A stretch of DNA of 64,000 bases from Candidatus Bathyarchaeota archaeon (GTDB lineage: Archaea; Thermoproteota; Bathyarchaeia; Bathyarchaeales; Bathycorpusculaceae): contig PLNS01000007.1 in assembly GCA_003141855.1 (NCBI GenBank), positions 50,863 to 114,862 of the forward strand, given 5' to 3'. A program made the translations under genes and the position numbers. Each line of letters begins with the position of its first letter. Within the stretch, counting starts at the first letter, position 1. A model generated the notes under the pieces. The model did not search any database. It saw only the letters and a list, made by a program, of their open reading frames with translations, and was not told the DNA's origin. Positions 41,186 to 50,091 of this stretch are shown here, piece after piece.

Positions 41186-42085
41186 CTATGTGCTTCTTGA
41201 TTTTTCCAGTTGGCAGAGCAGTTCAAACACTACTTTCGCAGCTACAACCGCTGAGACTCCTTGGTCGTAGATGGGCGCAATCTCCAGCACGTCTAAGCCG
41301 ACCACGCGTTTATCGCACAGTGCGCAGGCGATGTCGAGGAGCGCGGTTGGGTTGATTCCTTCAGGTTCAGGATTCTGCACCGCTGGAGCATATGCGGGGT
41401 CCAAAACGTCCATGTCCACTGTCAAGTACACGTTCTCGTAAGGCTCCAGTTTCTGCTTCAACTCCGCAATGACCTGTTCTGAGCCTTGCTTGATGATTTG
41501 CTGCGAAGTGAAAAAGCCCACTTTAGCCTTCTTGGCGTAAGCGAGTTCTTCTTTGCAGGCTGAGCGCGTGCCGACCTCGATTATTTTCGCTGGCTTAACC
41601 TGCTTGCTAATCAGGTGCATAAACGTTGTATGCGAGAGAGTTACGCCCATAAATTCGGCGCGTAAATCAAGGTGCGCATCGAAGCTGACAATCGCCGTCT
41701 TCGCAGCCTTTGCGCCTAAACCCTTAGCGATTCCCAGCGTAACCGTGTGCTCCCCACCCAACGCCACAGGCATCTTGCCAGCCGCCAAAATATCCTCAAC
41801 CACAAGCCTAGTCAAGTCAACGGTCTGTTTGGCGTCCATGGAAACATTCAAGTCCCCAGCATCATAGAGCGATAAATCTTCAAGGTCTACTCCGCTGCGG
41901 AAACTATACGTTTCGATGTTCAATGACGCTTGGCGGATAGCGTTTGGACCAAACCTTGCCCCAGAACGGTAAGTGCTCGTGGCATCAAACGGCACGCCAA
42001 AAATCACGTAGTTTGCTTTTTCGAAGGGTTTCTGCCTGCCACCAAAAACGTTTGTTTGGGAAGTGTAGAGTTCAAGGTTGCTCAT
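41186..42085 (-). CDS. speB: Agmatinase/arginase-family ureohydrolase
   Basis: A 299-residue ureohydrolase. The Mn-binding motifs are all visible: GGEHTVTLGI, SFDAHLDLR (D-x-H-x-D) and TVDMDVLDPAYAP (D-x-D). YRSGARFGPNAIRQAS is the family substrate-side loop near residue 40. It hydrolyses agmatine to putrescine and urea in the archaeal polyamine route, or a related guanidino compound. Length and loops fit archaeal agmatinase. It is a single leftward gene; the upstream region 42086-42205 is shared with a divergent membrane protein gene. Confidence 0.9.
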   Translation of the reverse strand: MSNLELYTSQTNVFGGRQKPFEKANYVIFGVPFDATSTYRSGARFGPNAIRQASLNIETYSFRSGVDLEDLSLYDAGDLNVSMDAKQTVDLTRLVVEDILAAGKMPVALGGEHTVTLGIAKGLGAKAAKTAIVSFDAHLDLRAEFMGVTLSHTTFMHLISKQVKPAKIIEVGTRSACKEELAYAKKAKVGFFTSQQIIKQGSEQVIAELKQKLEPYENVYLTVDMDVLDPAYAPAVQNPEPEGINPTALLDIACALCDKRVVGLDVLEIAPIYDQGVSAVVAAKVVFELLCQLEKSRST

Positions 42086-42205
42086 CGCGTAAGTTCAATC
42101 CTCTCTTTGGGTATTTACAGGGCATCTCTAAACTCTTTCGCTCCAGACCCAATACATTAAATTTATTAATTAAACCCATACTGCATAAGGTAAAGGCGAA
42201 CAACT

Positions 42206-42553
42206 GTGTCCCTAGCAAACAAACTAAAAACCTTCAAGCCCTTCCAACTAGCAGCCATAGCCTTCTACGCAGTCACAGGCATAATTCTACTGGCGTTTTT
42301 GCCCTTGACAGGTTATCCGCCGCATCTTGGTTTTCTGGGAATCCTTAGCCTAATAACTGCTTACAGCATCTTTGTAAAAAGAGGTTGGGCACCATGGTTA
42401 GTCGCCGCCCTATTCATAGTAAACACGGCTTTTTCACTCGACATACTATTCTCAATAGGCTTCAGCAACGTACTAGTTGCCTTAAGCATGCTTGCTTACG
42501 CAGTTCTCACATGGGTGTTTACGGCGTACATCCTATTGAAAAGAAAAGACTAA
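42206..42553 (+). CDS. Hypothetical four-helix membrane protein
   Basis: A 115-residue protein with GTG start and about three to four membrane helices (14-33, 41-58, 62-82, 88-110). Short charged loops and the end YILLKRKD give a cytosolic C-terminus. No motif is recognised. It overlaps the convergent moeA gene by four bases. Confidence 0.55.
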   Translation: MSLANKLKTFKPFQLAAIAFYAVTGIILLAFLPLTGYPPHLGFLGILSLITAYSIFVKRGWAPWLVAALFIVNTAFSLDILFSIGFSNVLVALSMLAYAVLTWVFTAYILLKRKD

Positions 42554-43800
42554 GCCCTAGCAGCAGAACCGCGGAAAAGCACAACCAAAACTTCTTCATC
42601 AGCATCTACAAACTGCTCATTCTCCGCAATCTCCACAAACCCGTCAGCATTCGCCAGAGTGGTAATTGCGCCTGAAGCACCAGTCTCCACGGGTTCAGCA
42701 ATCAAGCGGCAGTCCTTATCAAACTCTAATTTTACCATGACAAAGGTTCGCCTGCCCTTAGCGCTAAACATTCGTGAACCAGCAAAAGCCCTAACCATCT
42801 TCATGCCGGTTGCAGGTCGGCCAGCTAAACGCTGAATTAGCGGTCTAGCAAGCAGATAAAAAATCAGCAAAGCAGACGTTGGATGACCGGGAAGTGAGAA
42901 AACTGGTTTATCCCCGACGAACCCGACGGTTGTGGGTTTGCCAGGCTTCACCGCTATTCCGTAAACAACGATTCCAGGCTTACCCAGCGAATCCACGATT
43001 TGGGGCGTGTAATCGCGTGGACCAACCGAGACGCCGCCCGAAGTAATAACCATGTCCGCGGAAGCCACCGCTGTCTGCAAAGCCCTAGATAAAGCTGCTT
43101 TATCGTCGGGAACGACGCCGAAGTAAACGGGTTTTCCGCCGCTTTCGATGACTGCGGTGCTTATGCTGTAAGCGTTGATGTCGTAGATTTTTCCAGACGG
43201 CAGCTCCTTGCCGGGTTCAGTTACTTCTGCGCCCGTGGACAAGACCGCAACCATGGGAATCTTTAGAACCTTAACTTTAGTCAAGCCCAAAGCCGCTAAA
43301 ACCCCGATCTCTGAAGAGCCCAAAACTTGCCCTTTCTTGAGCACCACTGCGCCCTTCTTGATGTCTGAGCCCTTCTTCATCACGTTCTCGTTAACGGTGA
43401 CTGCTCCAAAAACCTTCAGTTCTGCGTCTTCCCGCTCGGTGTCTTCAACCATGACAACTGCGTCTGCGCCTTCAGGAATCGGAGCACCTGTAACGATTTC
43501 AACCGCTTCGCCCTTCGCCACTTTGACATTCGGCTGTTCTCCAACGTTAACGGCGCCAGAAACCTCCAGCGTCGCAGGCTGGTTTTCTTCGGCTCCAAAC
43601 GTATCCTCTGCTTTGACTGCGTACCCATCTACGGTTGAACGGTTAAACGGCGGAATATCAAGCCCTGAAACCACGTCCTCGTTGAGCACGCGATTATAAG
43701 CTTCTAACAGTACGGCTTCTTCTTCACCCAAAAACACAGGCTTAAACTGGTCATCAATCGCCTTTTTTGCTTCATCAAACGTCAACAGTTTCCTAAACAT
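42550..43800 (-). CDS. moeA: Molybdopterin molybdotransferase MoeA, second of a tandem pair
   Basis: A 416-residue MoeA starting MFRKLLTFDEAKKAIDDQF at 43800; the frame opens earlier (43836) but that would run deep into the neighbour. It has the N-terminal FNRSTVDGYAVKAEDTFG segment, the GAPIPEGADAVVMVE loop, AVLSTGAEVTEPG and the TSGGVSVGPRDY and LPGHPTSAL motifs. It inserts molybdate or tungstate into adenylylated molybdopterin. It overlaps the upstream moeA by eight bases. Archaea often have two MoeA, which may divide Mo and W; that is family knowledge. Confidence 0.92.
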   Translation of the reverse strand: MFRKLLTFDEAKKAIDDQFKPVFLGEEEAVLLEAYNRVLNEDVVSGLDIPPFNRSTVDGYAVKAEDTFGAEENQPATLEVSGAVNVGEQPNVKVAKGEAVEIVTGAPIPEGADAVVMVEDTEREDAELKVFGAVTVNENVMKKGSDIKKGAVVLKKGQVLGSSEIGVLAALGLTKVKVLKIPMVAVLSTGAEVTEPGKELPSGKIYDINAYSISTAVIESGGKPVYFGVVPDDKAALSRALQTAVASADMVITSGGVSVGPRDYTPQIVDSLGKPGIVVYGIAVKPGKPTTVGFVGDKPVFSLPGHPTSALLIFYLLARPLIQRLAGRPATGMKMVRAFAGSRMFSAKGRRTFVMVKLEFDKDCRLIAEPVETGASGAITTLANADGFVEIAENEQFVDADEEVLVVLFRGSAARA

Positions 43801-45052
43801 CGTTTGCAACCTCCAAGCCGCCGAACATTTGGACAATCACGGTTTCGCCTTCGCTTACGCCCTCGCGGTTTTCTGGAACAATGAGGTATCCGTTGCTCTG
43901 CGTCATCGTGGAGATGGCTCCTGAACCTTTCGCGCTCACTGGCTCAGCGAACAATTCGCCGTTTTTCAAAGATACGCGGACTCGGACATAGGTTTTTCTT
44001 CCAAGCGCACTCGCGACCCTTCGCGCCAAAACAGCCTTAACGATTTGCCTTGGCTCCTCTTTGCTCATTCCTAGTAACTTGGAGATTAATGGTCTGCCGA
44101 ACACTTCAAACCCGATAACTGCCGCCACAGGATTACCCGACAAAATCAAAACAGGTTTACCCTCCAACATGGCAACGGCTGTGGGCATCGCAGGCCTCAA
44201 AGCAACGCCATGAACTATAACGCCTGGTTTCCCAAGCTTGTTAACCGCGTCTGGCACCAAGTCTAAGCCGCCAACGCTCGTTCCTCCAGTGGTGATGACG
44301 ACGTCGTGGGTTTTGAGGGCGCTCTGGATTTTCTCCGCGATTTCGTCTGTGTTGTCTTTTGCGATGCCAAGGTCGGTTGTTTGTGCGCCAAGTTCATGGC
44401 ACATTGCCGCAACCATGGTTTTGTTTGAATCGTAAATTTGGTTGCTTAAACGTTCTGTGCCTACTTCGGCTATTTCGTTGCCAGTGGCTATGATGGCGAT
44501 TTTTGGTTTCTCGGCGACTTTTAGCTGGGTGTAGCCTAAAGCAGCCGCTAACCCCAGATGGTATGGACTTAAACGTGTGCCAGCTTTGACGGCGAGGTCG
44601 CCTTTTTTGACGTCTTCACCGCTCTTAGAGACGTTGGTCCATGGCGCAAGTTGGCTCCAAACTTCCAGTACTCCACCACGCTTCTGGGTGTTCTCAAGCA
44701 TCACAACGACGTCTGCGCCTTTGGGTATGGGGTTTCCAGTCCAAACCTGCTTAGCCTGCTTAGCGTCCACCTGGTCTGCCTGGGTTAACTGGAGAACCGC
44801 AGGCTTGCCCTGCGAGGCACCTACCAAATCAGCCGACTTCACAGCGTAACCATCCATAGCTGACTTGTCAAAGCGGGGCAAATCCTCATGGGCAAAAAGG
44901 TCTTCGGCTAAAACGCGACCTAACGCTTCCTGCAAATTCACCACAACCACTTTGGGCTTGCCAAGCTGCAGGGCACTAAACCAAGTTTGCAGGGCTTGGT
45001 CGGTTAACGTTAACTTTTGGAATCCTTTGAGTTTAACCAAAACGGTTCCCAC
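43793..45052 (-). CDS. moeA: Molybdopterin molybdotransferase MoeA, first of a tandem pair
   Basis: A 419-residue paralogue of the next gene, with LPRFDKSAMDGYAVKSADLV, GNPIPKGADVVVMLEN, AIIATGNEIAEVG, TTGGTSVGGLDLVPD and LSGNPVAAVIGF. All conserved loops are kept. The DGYAVK and TGGTSVG loops match its partner. The longer N-terminus begins MGTVLVKLKGFQKLTLTDQA. Clear divergence between the two suggests an old duplication. The upstream gap 45053-45386 contains R1 copy b. Confidence 0.93.
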   Translation of the reverse strand: MGTVLVKLKGFQKLTLTDQALQTWFSALQLGKPKVVVVNLQEALGRVLAEDLFAHEDLPRFDKSAMDGYAVKSADLVGASQGKPAVLQLTQADQVDAKQAKQVWTGNPIPKGADVVVMLENTQKRGGVLEVWSQLAPWTNVSKSGEDVKKGDLAVKAGTRLSPYHLGLAAALGYTQLKVAEKPKIAIIATGNEIAEVGTERLSNQIYDSNKTMVAAMCHELGAQTTDLGIAKDNTDEIAEKIQSALKTHDVVITTGGTSVGGLDLVPDAVNKLGKPGVIVHGVALRPAMPTAVAMLEGKPVLILSGNPVAAVIGFEVFGRPLISKLLGMSKEEPRQIVKAVLARRVASALGRKTYVRVRVSLKNGELFAEPVSAKGSGAISTMTQSNGYLIVPENREGVSEGETVIVQMFGGLEVANDV

Positions 45053-45386
45053 ATTAGCAGTAACGATTTACCGTAAAAAACATATCGAACCCTAAACTTA
45101 CCCGTTAATGAAAAAACCTGCAATCTAGCGCGTGAAGCAGACTATATCCCCCTCTATTTATAGGCTCAACAACTGAACAGGGTAAAAATGCGAAGTATTG
45201 CCCGTTCATTGTGAGGAAACGTTCGGTTAACAGCGTTTGTTAGGAAACGTATATTGTGTCGAGTCATTTGCAGGAGCACCCGTTTATTACTTTGGCACTT
45301 TAATGAAAAAGGCTTCACTCTCTTTGTGACCCTCCCTTATATAAGGGCTGAATCCCAGATTCGAGCCATGACTAATAATGTCGAAG
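45053..45386. other. Intergenic region holding R1 copy b
   Basis: This 334-bp gap lies between the start of moeA and the stop of a secreted-protein gene, both leftward. R1b takes up 45138-45343. The rest, 45053-45137 and 45344-45386, shows no gene; the first part should carry the moeA promoter. Confidence 0.6.
45138..45343 (+). ncRNA. Candidate structured RNA/repeat R1, copy b
   Basis: About 206 bp aligning end to end with 23132-23344 at roughly 80% identity, with single-base indels in runs. TATA box TTTATAG at 45157-45163 and the same C-rich boxes at both ends. The hairpin CGTTT/AAACG is unchanged. CGAAGTA pairs with TACTTTG (G-U in place of G-C) and GTTC pairs with GAGC (U-G in place of C-G), so pairing is retained where bases differ. 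See the copy a entry. Confidence 0.5.
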
Positions 45387-46763
45387 TTATGTGTATGCAG
45401 TAAGCTGAAGGTCAGATGCCACAAACACCACATTATCTGACACGACGGGTGGCAAGACGTAATGGTCGAAATGCTGGTTTCTCGCCAAGTTGCCTGTTGA
45501 GGCGCTGAAAACCCAAAGAGCATTGTTCTCGTTCAGAAACAAAGCGTCCTTGTTGACGACCAAACCAGCCGAAAAGCCGTAAAAGACTCCGTTATCTTCG
45601 ATTTGTCTTGACCACACAAGTTTGCCAGTAGCCAAGTCAAGACTGCAGACCGCCCCTATGTAATGGTCGTGTTTATTTTCGCTTGTTGTTCCAAGTTGCT
45701 GTGTAACCCCGAAGCTCCAGTATAGTCTTTGGTTTTGAGCATCAACTTGTATGGGATATGTCGTGAGAGTATTACTATCGTTAAGCGTAGAGAACAGGTT
45801 TTGGTTGTCTACTTTTGTTTTGGATGCTATGGTGCCGCTGCTCAAGTCGAGTGCGTAAAAGTTGCCGTCCGATGCCCCAAAGAACAATATCCATTTGTAG
45901 AGGGCTGGTGAGTACACTGCTGCGCCGACATCGACGCTCCAGAGGCTGTCGCCTGAAGTGTCGTTGAGGCTAAGAATTTGGTTGCCGTTCTCTATGATGA
46001 CTTGCCCTTGATAGATTGCTAGAACGCTTGGAATCCCAGCGAATAACGTAAGATTACTGCGCCAAAGAACATTGCCATTATCAGTGTCTAACTTGAAAAA
46101 ATTCACGTTTGACTCGTTACCGCCTAACGCATAAACTATGCTACCGTCAAAGGGATCGCCTCCCAATGGAAAGCCACTTACCCACCAAGTGTTCGAGTCA
46201 GTAATGTTTCCAAAATCTTCAAAGGAATAGCGCACTTGCCAAAGAAGCTGACCAGTAGATGCGTTGAGGGCGCTAACACCTGCGCTGGGGCCTTCTGCAA
46301 GCACAAACACTCGACCAGCATCCACAATTACGTTATCAGGAGCTTGATTGTCTATGTTAGATGTGAAACTCCATTGAAACTGACCAGTTGGTTCATCTAG
46401 GCAGCCAACGGACGCGTATCTGTAGCCTCCGTAAACTTTGCCTTCAGCTACCGTAAGTCCCGAAGCAAAATAACCACCCACACTACTACCGTTCCAGACA
46501 GATTCGCCGCTTTGAATTCCATAGCAGTTTACATTCCCAGAAATATCCATCGTAAACACCTTTCCATTATCAGTCGCTAAAGCAGTGGCAAAGTTCTCAA
46601 TGTTGTGTTGCCAAGCAACTCGGGAGCCGTCTGGGTTGAGGGCACTGTTTCCGTAAATTATCAACGATGACGCAACTATTATTACAACTAAACCGATGAC
46701 TATTACCATTAGGGTGCGTCTATTCAATTTCTTCATTGATGCGCTTGTATGTTGGTCATCCAT
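45387..46763 (-). CDS. Secreted or anchored PQQ-like beta-propeller protein
   Basis: A 458-residue protein from the ATG at 46763 (MDDQHTSASMKKLNRRTLM); the frame continues upstream inside the next gene but without sense. One N-terminal membrane segment (VIVIGLVVIIVASSLIIYG) and then seven or so propeller blades of the type KVFTMDISGNVNCYGIQSG, LNASTGQLLWQVRYS and FYALDLSSGTIASKT, the outer Trp-docking repeats of PQQ-binding-like propellers. Such proteins often act as binding scaffolds outside archaeal cells, not as PQQ dehydrogenases. It lies 26 bases downstream of a surface-protein gene. A larger relative is at 61035. Confidence 0.85.
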   Translation of the reverse strand: MDDQHTSASMKKLNRRTLMVIVIGLVVIIVASSLIIYGNSALNPDGSRVAWQHNIENFATALATDNGKVFTMDISGNVNCYGIQSGESVWNGSSVGGYFASGLTVAEGKVYGGYRYASVGCLDEPTGQFQWSFTSNIDNQAPDNVIVDAGRVFVLAEGPSAGVSALNASTGQLLWQVRYSFEDFGNITDSNTWWVSGFPLGGDPFDGSIVYALGGNESNVNFFKLDTDNGNVLWRSNLTLFAGIPSVLAIYQGQVIIENGNQILSLNDTSGDSLWSVDVGAAVYSPALYKWILFFGASDGNFYALDLSSGTIASKTKVDNQNLFSTLNDSNTLTTYPIQVDAQNQRLYWSFGVTQQLGTTSENKHDHYIGAVCSLDLATGKLVWSRQIEDNGVFYGFSAGLVVNKDALFLNENNALWVFSASTGNLARNQHFDHYVLPPVVSDNVVFVASDLQLTAYT

Positions 46764-46789
46764 AAATGCTTTCGTGAAGTTTTCCGTTA

Positions 46790-47524
46790 TTATTCTGGTG
46801 CTTCTTCTATCTTCACAACTGTTGGCTGACTTTTTTTGGTTCCCGATGTCATCATGCTTAAACCCATGCCCATAAACGTTAACGCCACAATCAGCACAAG
46901 CCAAGAAGGTGGAAAAATTAGCATGCTCCTTGGCCAGTATGGAAACAGGTAATCCTTTACCGTCTGCCAAGTAAATGAGACAAACACTAAAACTCCAAAA
47001 GCAAGAAATGCCGTGCCCACCCAGAAAGTGTCCCTCTTTTTGCACCTAAGCCGTGTGGCTATCTGCCTGCGTTTAAAAAATAGCAAGGATGGAATAAGGG
47101 TTGCAGCAGATAGCGTGATTATAGTAATGGTTACCCATGCGGTTGAATATTGTGTGCTAAAGTAAACGATAGCCCCGATTGCATCCTTGGTTTCGTATGT
47201 TGTATTGCCGATTTGGTATGTATATGTAACGTAGACCGTTAAGATATGTGAGCCAGACGGCAAATCAGTAAGGGTTGTCGTGCCGTTGGTTGCTTTGGGT
47301 GGTTGCCCGTCGAGAACATAGGTTAACGACATAAAATTTTGGTAGCTTGATGGGCGTGGGGTAAAGTGGAGTTCAACAGTGCTTGAAGGGTAAACTTCAT
47401 TGTTTTTTGGAGAATCAATTGAGACCATCGGCATCGGCAAAGGGTTGGCTTTGGCTACGTCCACAACAGTCGCTGTTAACAAGAGAACAAAAACAAAGCC
47501 TGCTATAGCTAATTCCTTATTCAT
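46790..47524 (-). CDS. Surface protein with signal peptide, Ig-like domain and several membrane helices
   Basis: A 244-residue protein with signal peptide (AIAGFVFVLLLTATVVDVAK), an Ig-like outside domain of about 110 residues with SIDSPKNNEVYPSSTVELHF and sequons (NGT, NTT), then membrane helices at about 134-153, 170-188 and 207-225 and a charged tail. The architecture resembles the gene product at 4675, which has one C-terminal helix only. It is followed by the propeller gene in the same direction, so the two may form a surface unit. No name is possible. Confidence 0.65.
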   Translation of the reverse strand: MNKELAIAGFVFVLLLTATVVDVAKANPLPMPMVSIDSPKNNEVYPSSTVELHFTPRPSSYQNFMSLTYVLDGQPPKATNGTTTLTDLPSGSHILTVYVTYTYQIGNTTYETKDAIGAIVYFSTQYSTAWVTITIITLSAATLIPSLLFFKRRQIATRLRCKKRDTFWVGTAFLAFGVLVFVSFTWQTVKDYLFPYWPRSMLIFPPSWLVLIVALTFMGMGLSMMTSGTKKSQPTVVKIEEAPE

Positions 47525-47708
47525 ACGGACACTCAGCGAACCATTCAGAGGTTGTTAGCAACTGCTTATTAGCTTTGGGTTTAGCGACACATGGCTCAAC
47601 TACAAAGAGCAAATTTTTGTATGGCAGGTTAGTTGGCAGTTTTAGAGAAATATTTAACATCCCCACGCATCCAATAAAGTATCAAGACTGCTTAGGAGCA
47701 AATCTCGC

Positions 47709-49136
47709 ATGAGCATACTTAGCCACGACACTTTCTGGAACGCAGTCATAACTTTGCCCATGACCAAAAAAATGCTCCAGCTGTCGCTGAAAAAATGCGG
47801 CGCATGCGGCAGAACCGTACTCGAAGCGGCATTGGATGATTACGGGGGCAAGACGGAGCGGCGATGCGCGAAGTGCAGCGGGCTTTACTCGCAGGTTATT
47901 GGTTTTTGGGTTGAGTTCCTCAGAAGAAGCCTCAATATCAAGCGGGCGAAGGTTGAAAAACTCTTAACCGACCCATACGCAAGAAGAGCAGTTATAAACT
48001 TGACAAAGTCTTTCGCTTACATGGGAATAAAAAAACCCATCTCGCTCTATGCGCCGTTCTTGATTGTTTGGGATTTCACGCACAAATGCAACCTCAACTG
48101 CAAGCACTGCTACTCCAATAGCGGTGCAGTTCAAGAGGAAGAACTAACAACCCCGCAAGCCATGGCAGTTGTAGACCAGCTTGCTGGTGCTGGAGTGACC
48201 GCGTTGGCGTTTTCAGGCGGCGAACCTTTGAGCCGAAAGGACTTTTTTGAAGTGGCAGCTCACGCGGTTAAGCGGGGCTTGTATGTTTCGGTTGCAACAA
48301 ACGGCACTTTGGTGACTAAAGAGAACGTTAAGAAACTCAAGCAAGCCGGCGTGCACTACGTTGAGATTAGCATTGACGGCGCAAGCGCAAAAACCCACGA
48401 CGCATTCCGAGGCGTCCCAGGCGCTTTCGATAAGGCAGTAACGGGACTCAAAAACTGCGTGGAAGCCGACCTGTGCGCCTGCATAGCAACAACAGCAACG
48501 AAAAGCAACCTCGAAGAAATGCCTGCAATTATCTCGTTGGCGGAGGAAATCGGCGCTGAAAGATTCACCTACTTCAACTTCATCCCCACAGGACGCGGCA
48601 AAGCCCACTACGACCAAGACCTCTCAGCCGAAGAACGCGAAAAACTCATGCGTTATTTGCTAAACCGCATGTCTTCGGGCTGCAAAACCACCATCCTAAC
48701 CACCGCGCCGCAACTAGCCCGCGTAGCCCTGCAATGCCAGGGATCTTCGGGAACGGGGGAAGTCATGATGTCTATGGCGCACATGCAAACCGCCAAGGTA
48801 ACCAAAAAAGCCGTGCCCCTAGCAGATTTCATCGGCGGCTGCGGCGCTGGACGACTTTACTGTTCATTGTCACCGCAAGGCGACGTGTACCCATGCGTGT
48901 TCCTGCCCGTAAACGTGGGCAACCTCAAAACCGAAAAGTTCCAAGACATCTGGTTAAACGCGCCGCTCTTCAAAGCTTTCCGCAACAGGGCAAACTTGAA
49001 GGGCTCATGTGGAAAATGTGATTATAAGTTTATTTGCGGCGGATGCAGGGCAAGGTCGGCAGCGTACCATAACGGCGACATGTTGAATGGTGACCCCGGC
49101 TGCATAATGGGAGTGAAAGGTGCTAAAAGTGCCTAA
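47709..49136 (+). CDS. Radical SAM protein with SPASM domain
   Basis: A 475-residue protein. After an N-terminal C-x2-C and C-x2-C pair (KKCGACGRT...RRCAKCSGL), the radical SAM cluster motif CNLNCKHC lies in WDFTHKCNLNCKHCYSNSG near residue 123, then FSGGEPLSRKDF for SAM binding. The C-terminal SPASM part holds CGKCDYKFICGGCRARS and a final Cys in GDPGCIMG for auxiliary Fe-S clusters. SPASM proteins mature peptides or make heme (AhbC/AhbD) and other cofactors. The next gene (DUF362) overlaps by 17 bases. No precise substrate can be assigned. Confidence 0.88.
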   Translation: MSILSHDTFWNAVITLPMTKKMLQLSLKKCGACGRTVLEAALDDYGGKTERRCAKCSGLYSQVIGFWVEFLRRSLNIKRAKVEKLLTDPYARRAVINLTKSFAYMGIKKPISLYAPFLIVWDFTHKCNLNCKHCYSNSGAVQEEELTTPQAMAVVDQLAGAGVTALAFSGGEPLSRKDFFEVAAHAVKRGLYVSVATNGTLVTKENVKKLKQAGVHYVEISIDGASAKTHDAFRGVPGAFDKAVTGLKNCVEADLCACIATTATKSNLEEMPAIISLAEEIGAERFTYFNFIPTGRGKAHYDQDLSAEEREKLMRYLLNRMSSGCKTTILTTAPQLARVALQCQGSSGTGEVMMSMAHMQTAKVTKKAVPLADFIGGCGAGRLYCSLSPQGDVYPCVFLPVNVGNLKTEKFQDIWLNAPLFKAFRNRANLKGSCGKCDYKFICGGCRARSAAYHNGDMLNGDPGCIMGVKGAKSA

Positions 49137-50091
49137 CGCAACGAAGAAAACCGTTAAAATCTTCCGAGCCAAAGAAAACATAAGCGGCATCCTAAAAGAA
49201 GCAGTTGCCAATTCAGGGTTGCGCGGGAAACGCAGGATTTTCATTAAACCAAACCTGAGCCATCCAGAGTACTTGCCCGGTGTGGTGACCTGCCCAGAGT
49301 TGATGCACCAGCTGGTCGGTTTGCTTCGAGACGGCAGCAGCGAAGTAATCGTAGGCGAATCCAACGGCTTCAATTATCCGTGTTGGACAGCGTTTGAGAA
49401 AACAGGCGTCGAAGCAGCCGTCAAGAAAGCAGGCGGCACCGTAATCAACCTCTCAGAAGACAAAGTCGTTGAAGTAAAGTTTCAAGGCAACACGCCCCTA
49501 AAGCGGCTGTTTTTGCCAAAAACCATCTTGGATGCGGATGCGGTGGTGGATTTGCCGTTGATGAAAACTCACGAGTTCACCGCTTACAGCGGCGCAATCA
49601 AAAACCTCTTCGGCTGCGTCCCCAGCAACAGGCGAATTTACCTGCATCCGTACCTGCCTGAGGTTTTCTATCGCCTCTACACGCTCTTCAAGCCGCAGTT
49701 AACGATTATGGATGCGCGAATCGGCATCGAGGGTAACGGTCCAACAAAAGGCAAACCCGTCAAAATGGACCTAATGCTGACGGGCAACGATGCTTTAGCC
49801 ATAGACATTACCGCTGCCAAAGTCATGATGCTGAACTGGAAAGAAACCTACCTGAACTACATCGCCAACAAAACGGGCTTGCGTGAAGAAGAAATCAGGG
49901 TTGAGGGCTTGCAGGTGTCTGAGGTTGCACACAGGTTTGAGCCACCACACATTGATTTGCCCGTGAAAGCGCAAATGATGGTTTACCAGCACGAGTATCT
50001 GACGAAAATGCTCTTTTGCTCGTTGGACGTGGTTAGGCTGTTCCAGAAAGTAACTACCGCGTACAGGGGCACCCCCGTAGAAGTCGGCTAG
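49120..50091 (+). CDS. DUF362 family protein
   Basis: A 323-residue protein with GTG start at 49120 (or GTG at 49129). KRRIFIKPNLSHPEYLPGVV, EVIVGESNGFNYPCW, DLPLMKTHEFTAYSGAIKNL and LTIMDARIGIEGNGPTKGKP are the usual DUF362 segments. No ferredoxin-type Cys cluster is visible, unlike in longer relatives. DUF362 proteins occur next to radical SAM or iron-sulfur proteins; the biochemical role is unknown. It overlaps the radical SAM/SPASM gene by 17 bases, and the two probably form one unit. Confidence 0.87.
   Translation: MLKVPNATKKTVKIFRAKENISGILKEAVANSGLRGKRRIFIKPNLSHPEYLPGVVTCPELMHQLVGLLRDGSSEVIVGESNGFNYPCWTAFEKTGVEAAVKKAGGTVINLSEDKVVEVKFQGNTPLKRLFLPKTILDADAVVDLPLMKTHEFTAYSGAIKNLFGCVPSNRRIYLHPYLPEVFYRLYTLFKPQLTIMDARIGIEGNGPTKGKPVKMDLMLTGNDALAIDITAAKVMMLNWKETYLNYIANKTGLREEEIRVEGLQVSEVAHRFEPPHIDLPVKAQMMVYQHEYLTKMLFCSLDVVRLFQKVTTAYRGTPVEVG

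Noticed and set aside
45287..45523. Minus-strand 78-codon frame across R1b and the propeller gene end
   Set aside because: Out of frame with the propeller gene and not present in R1 copy a.
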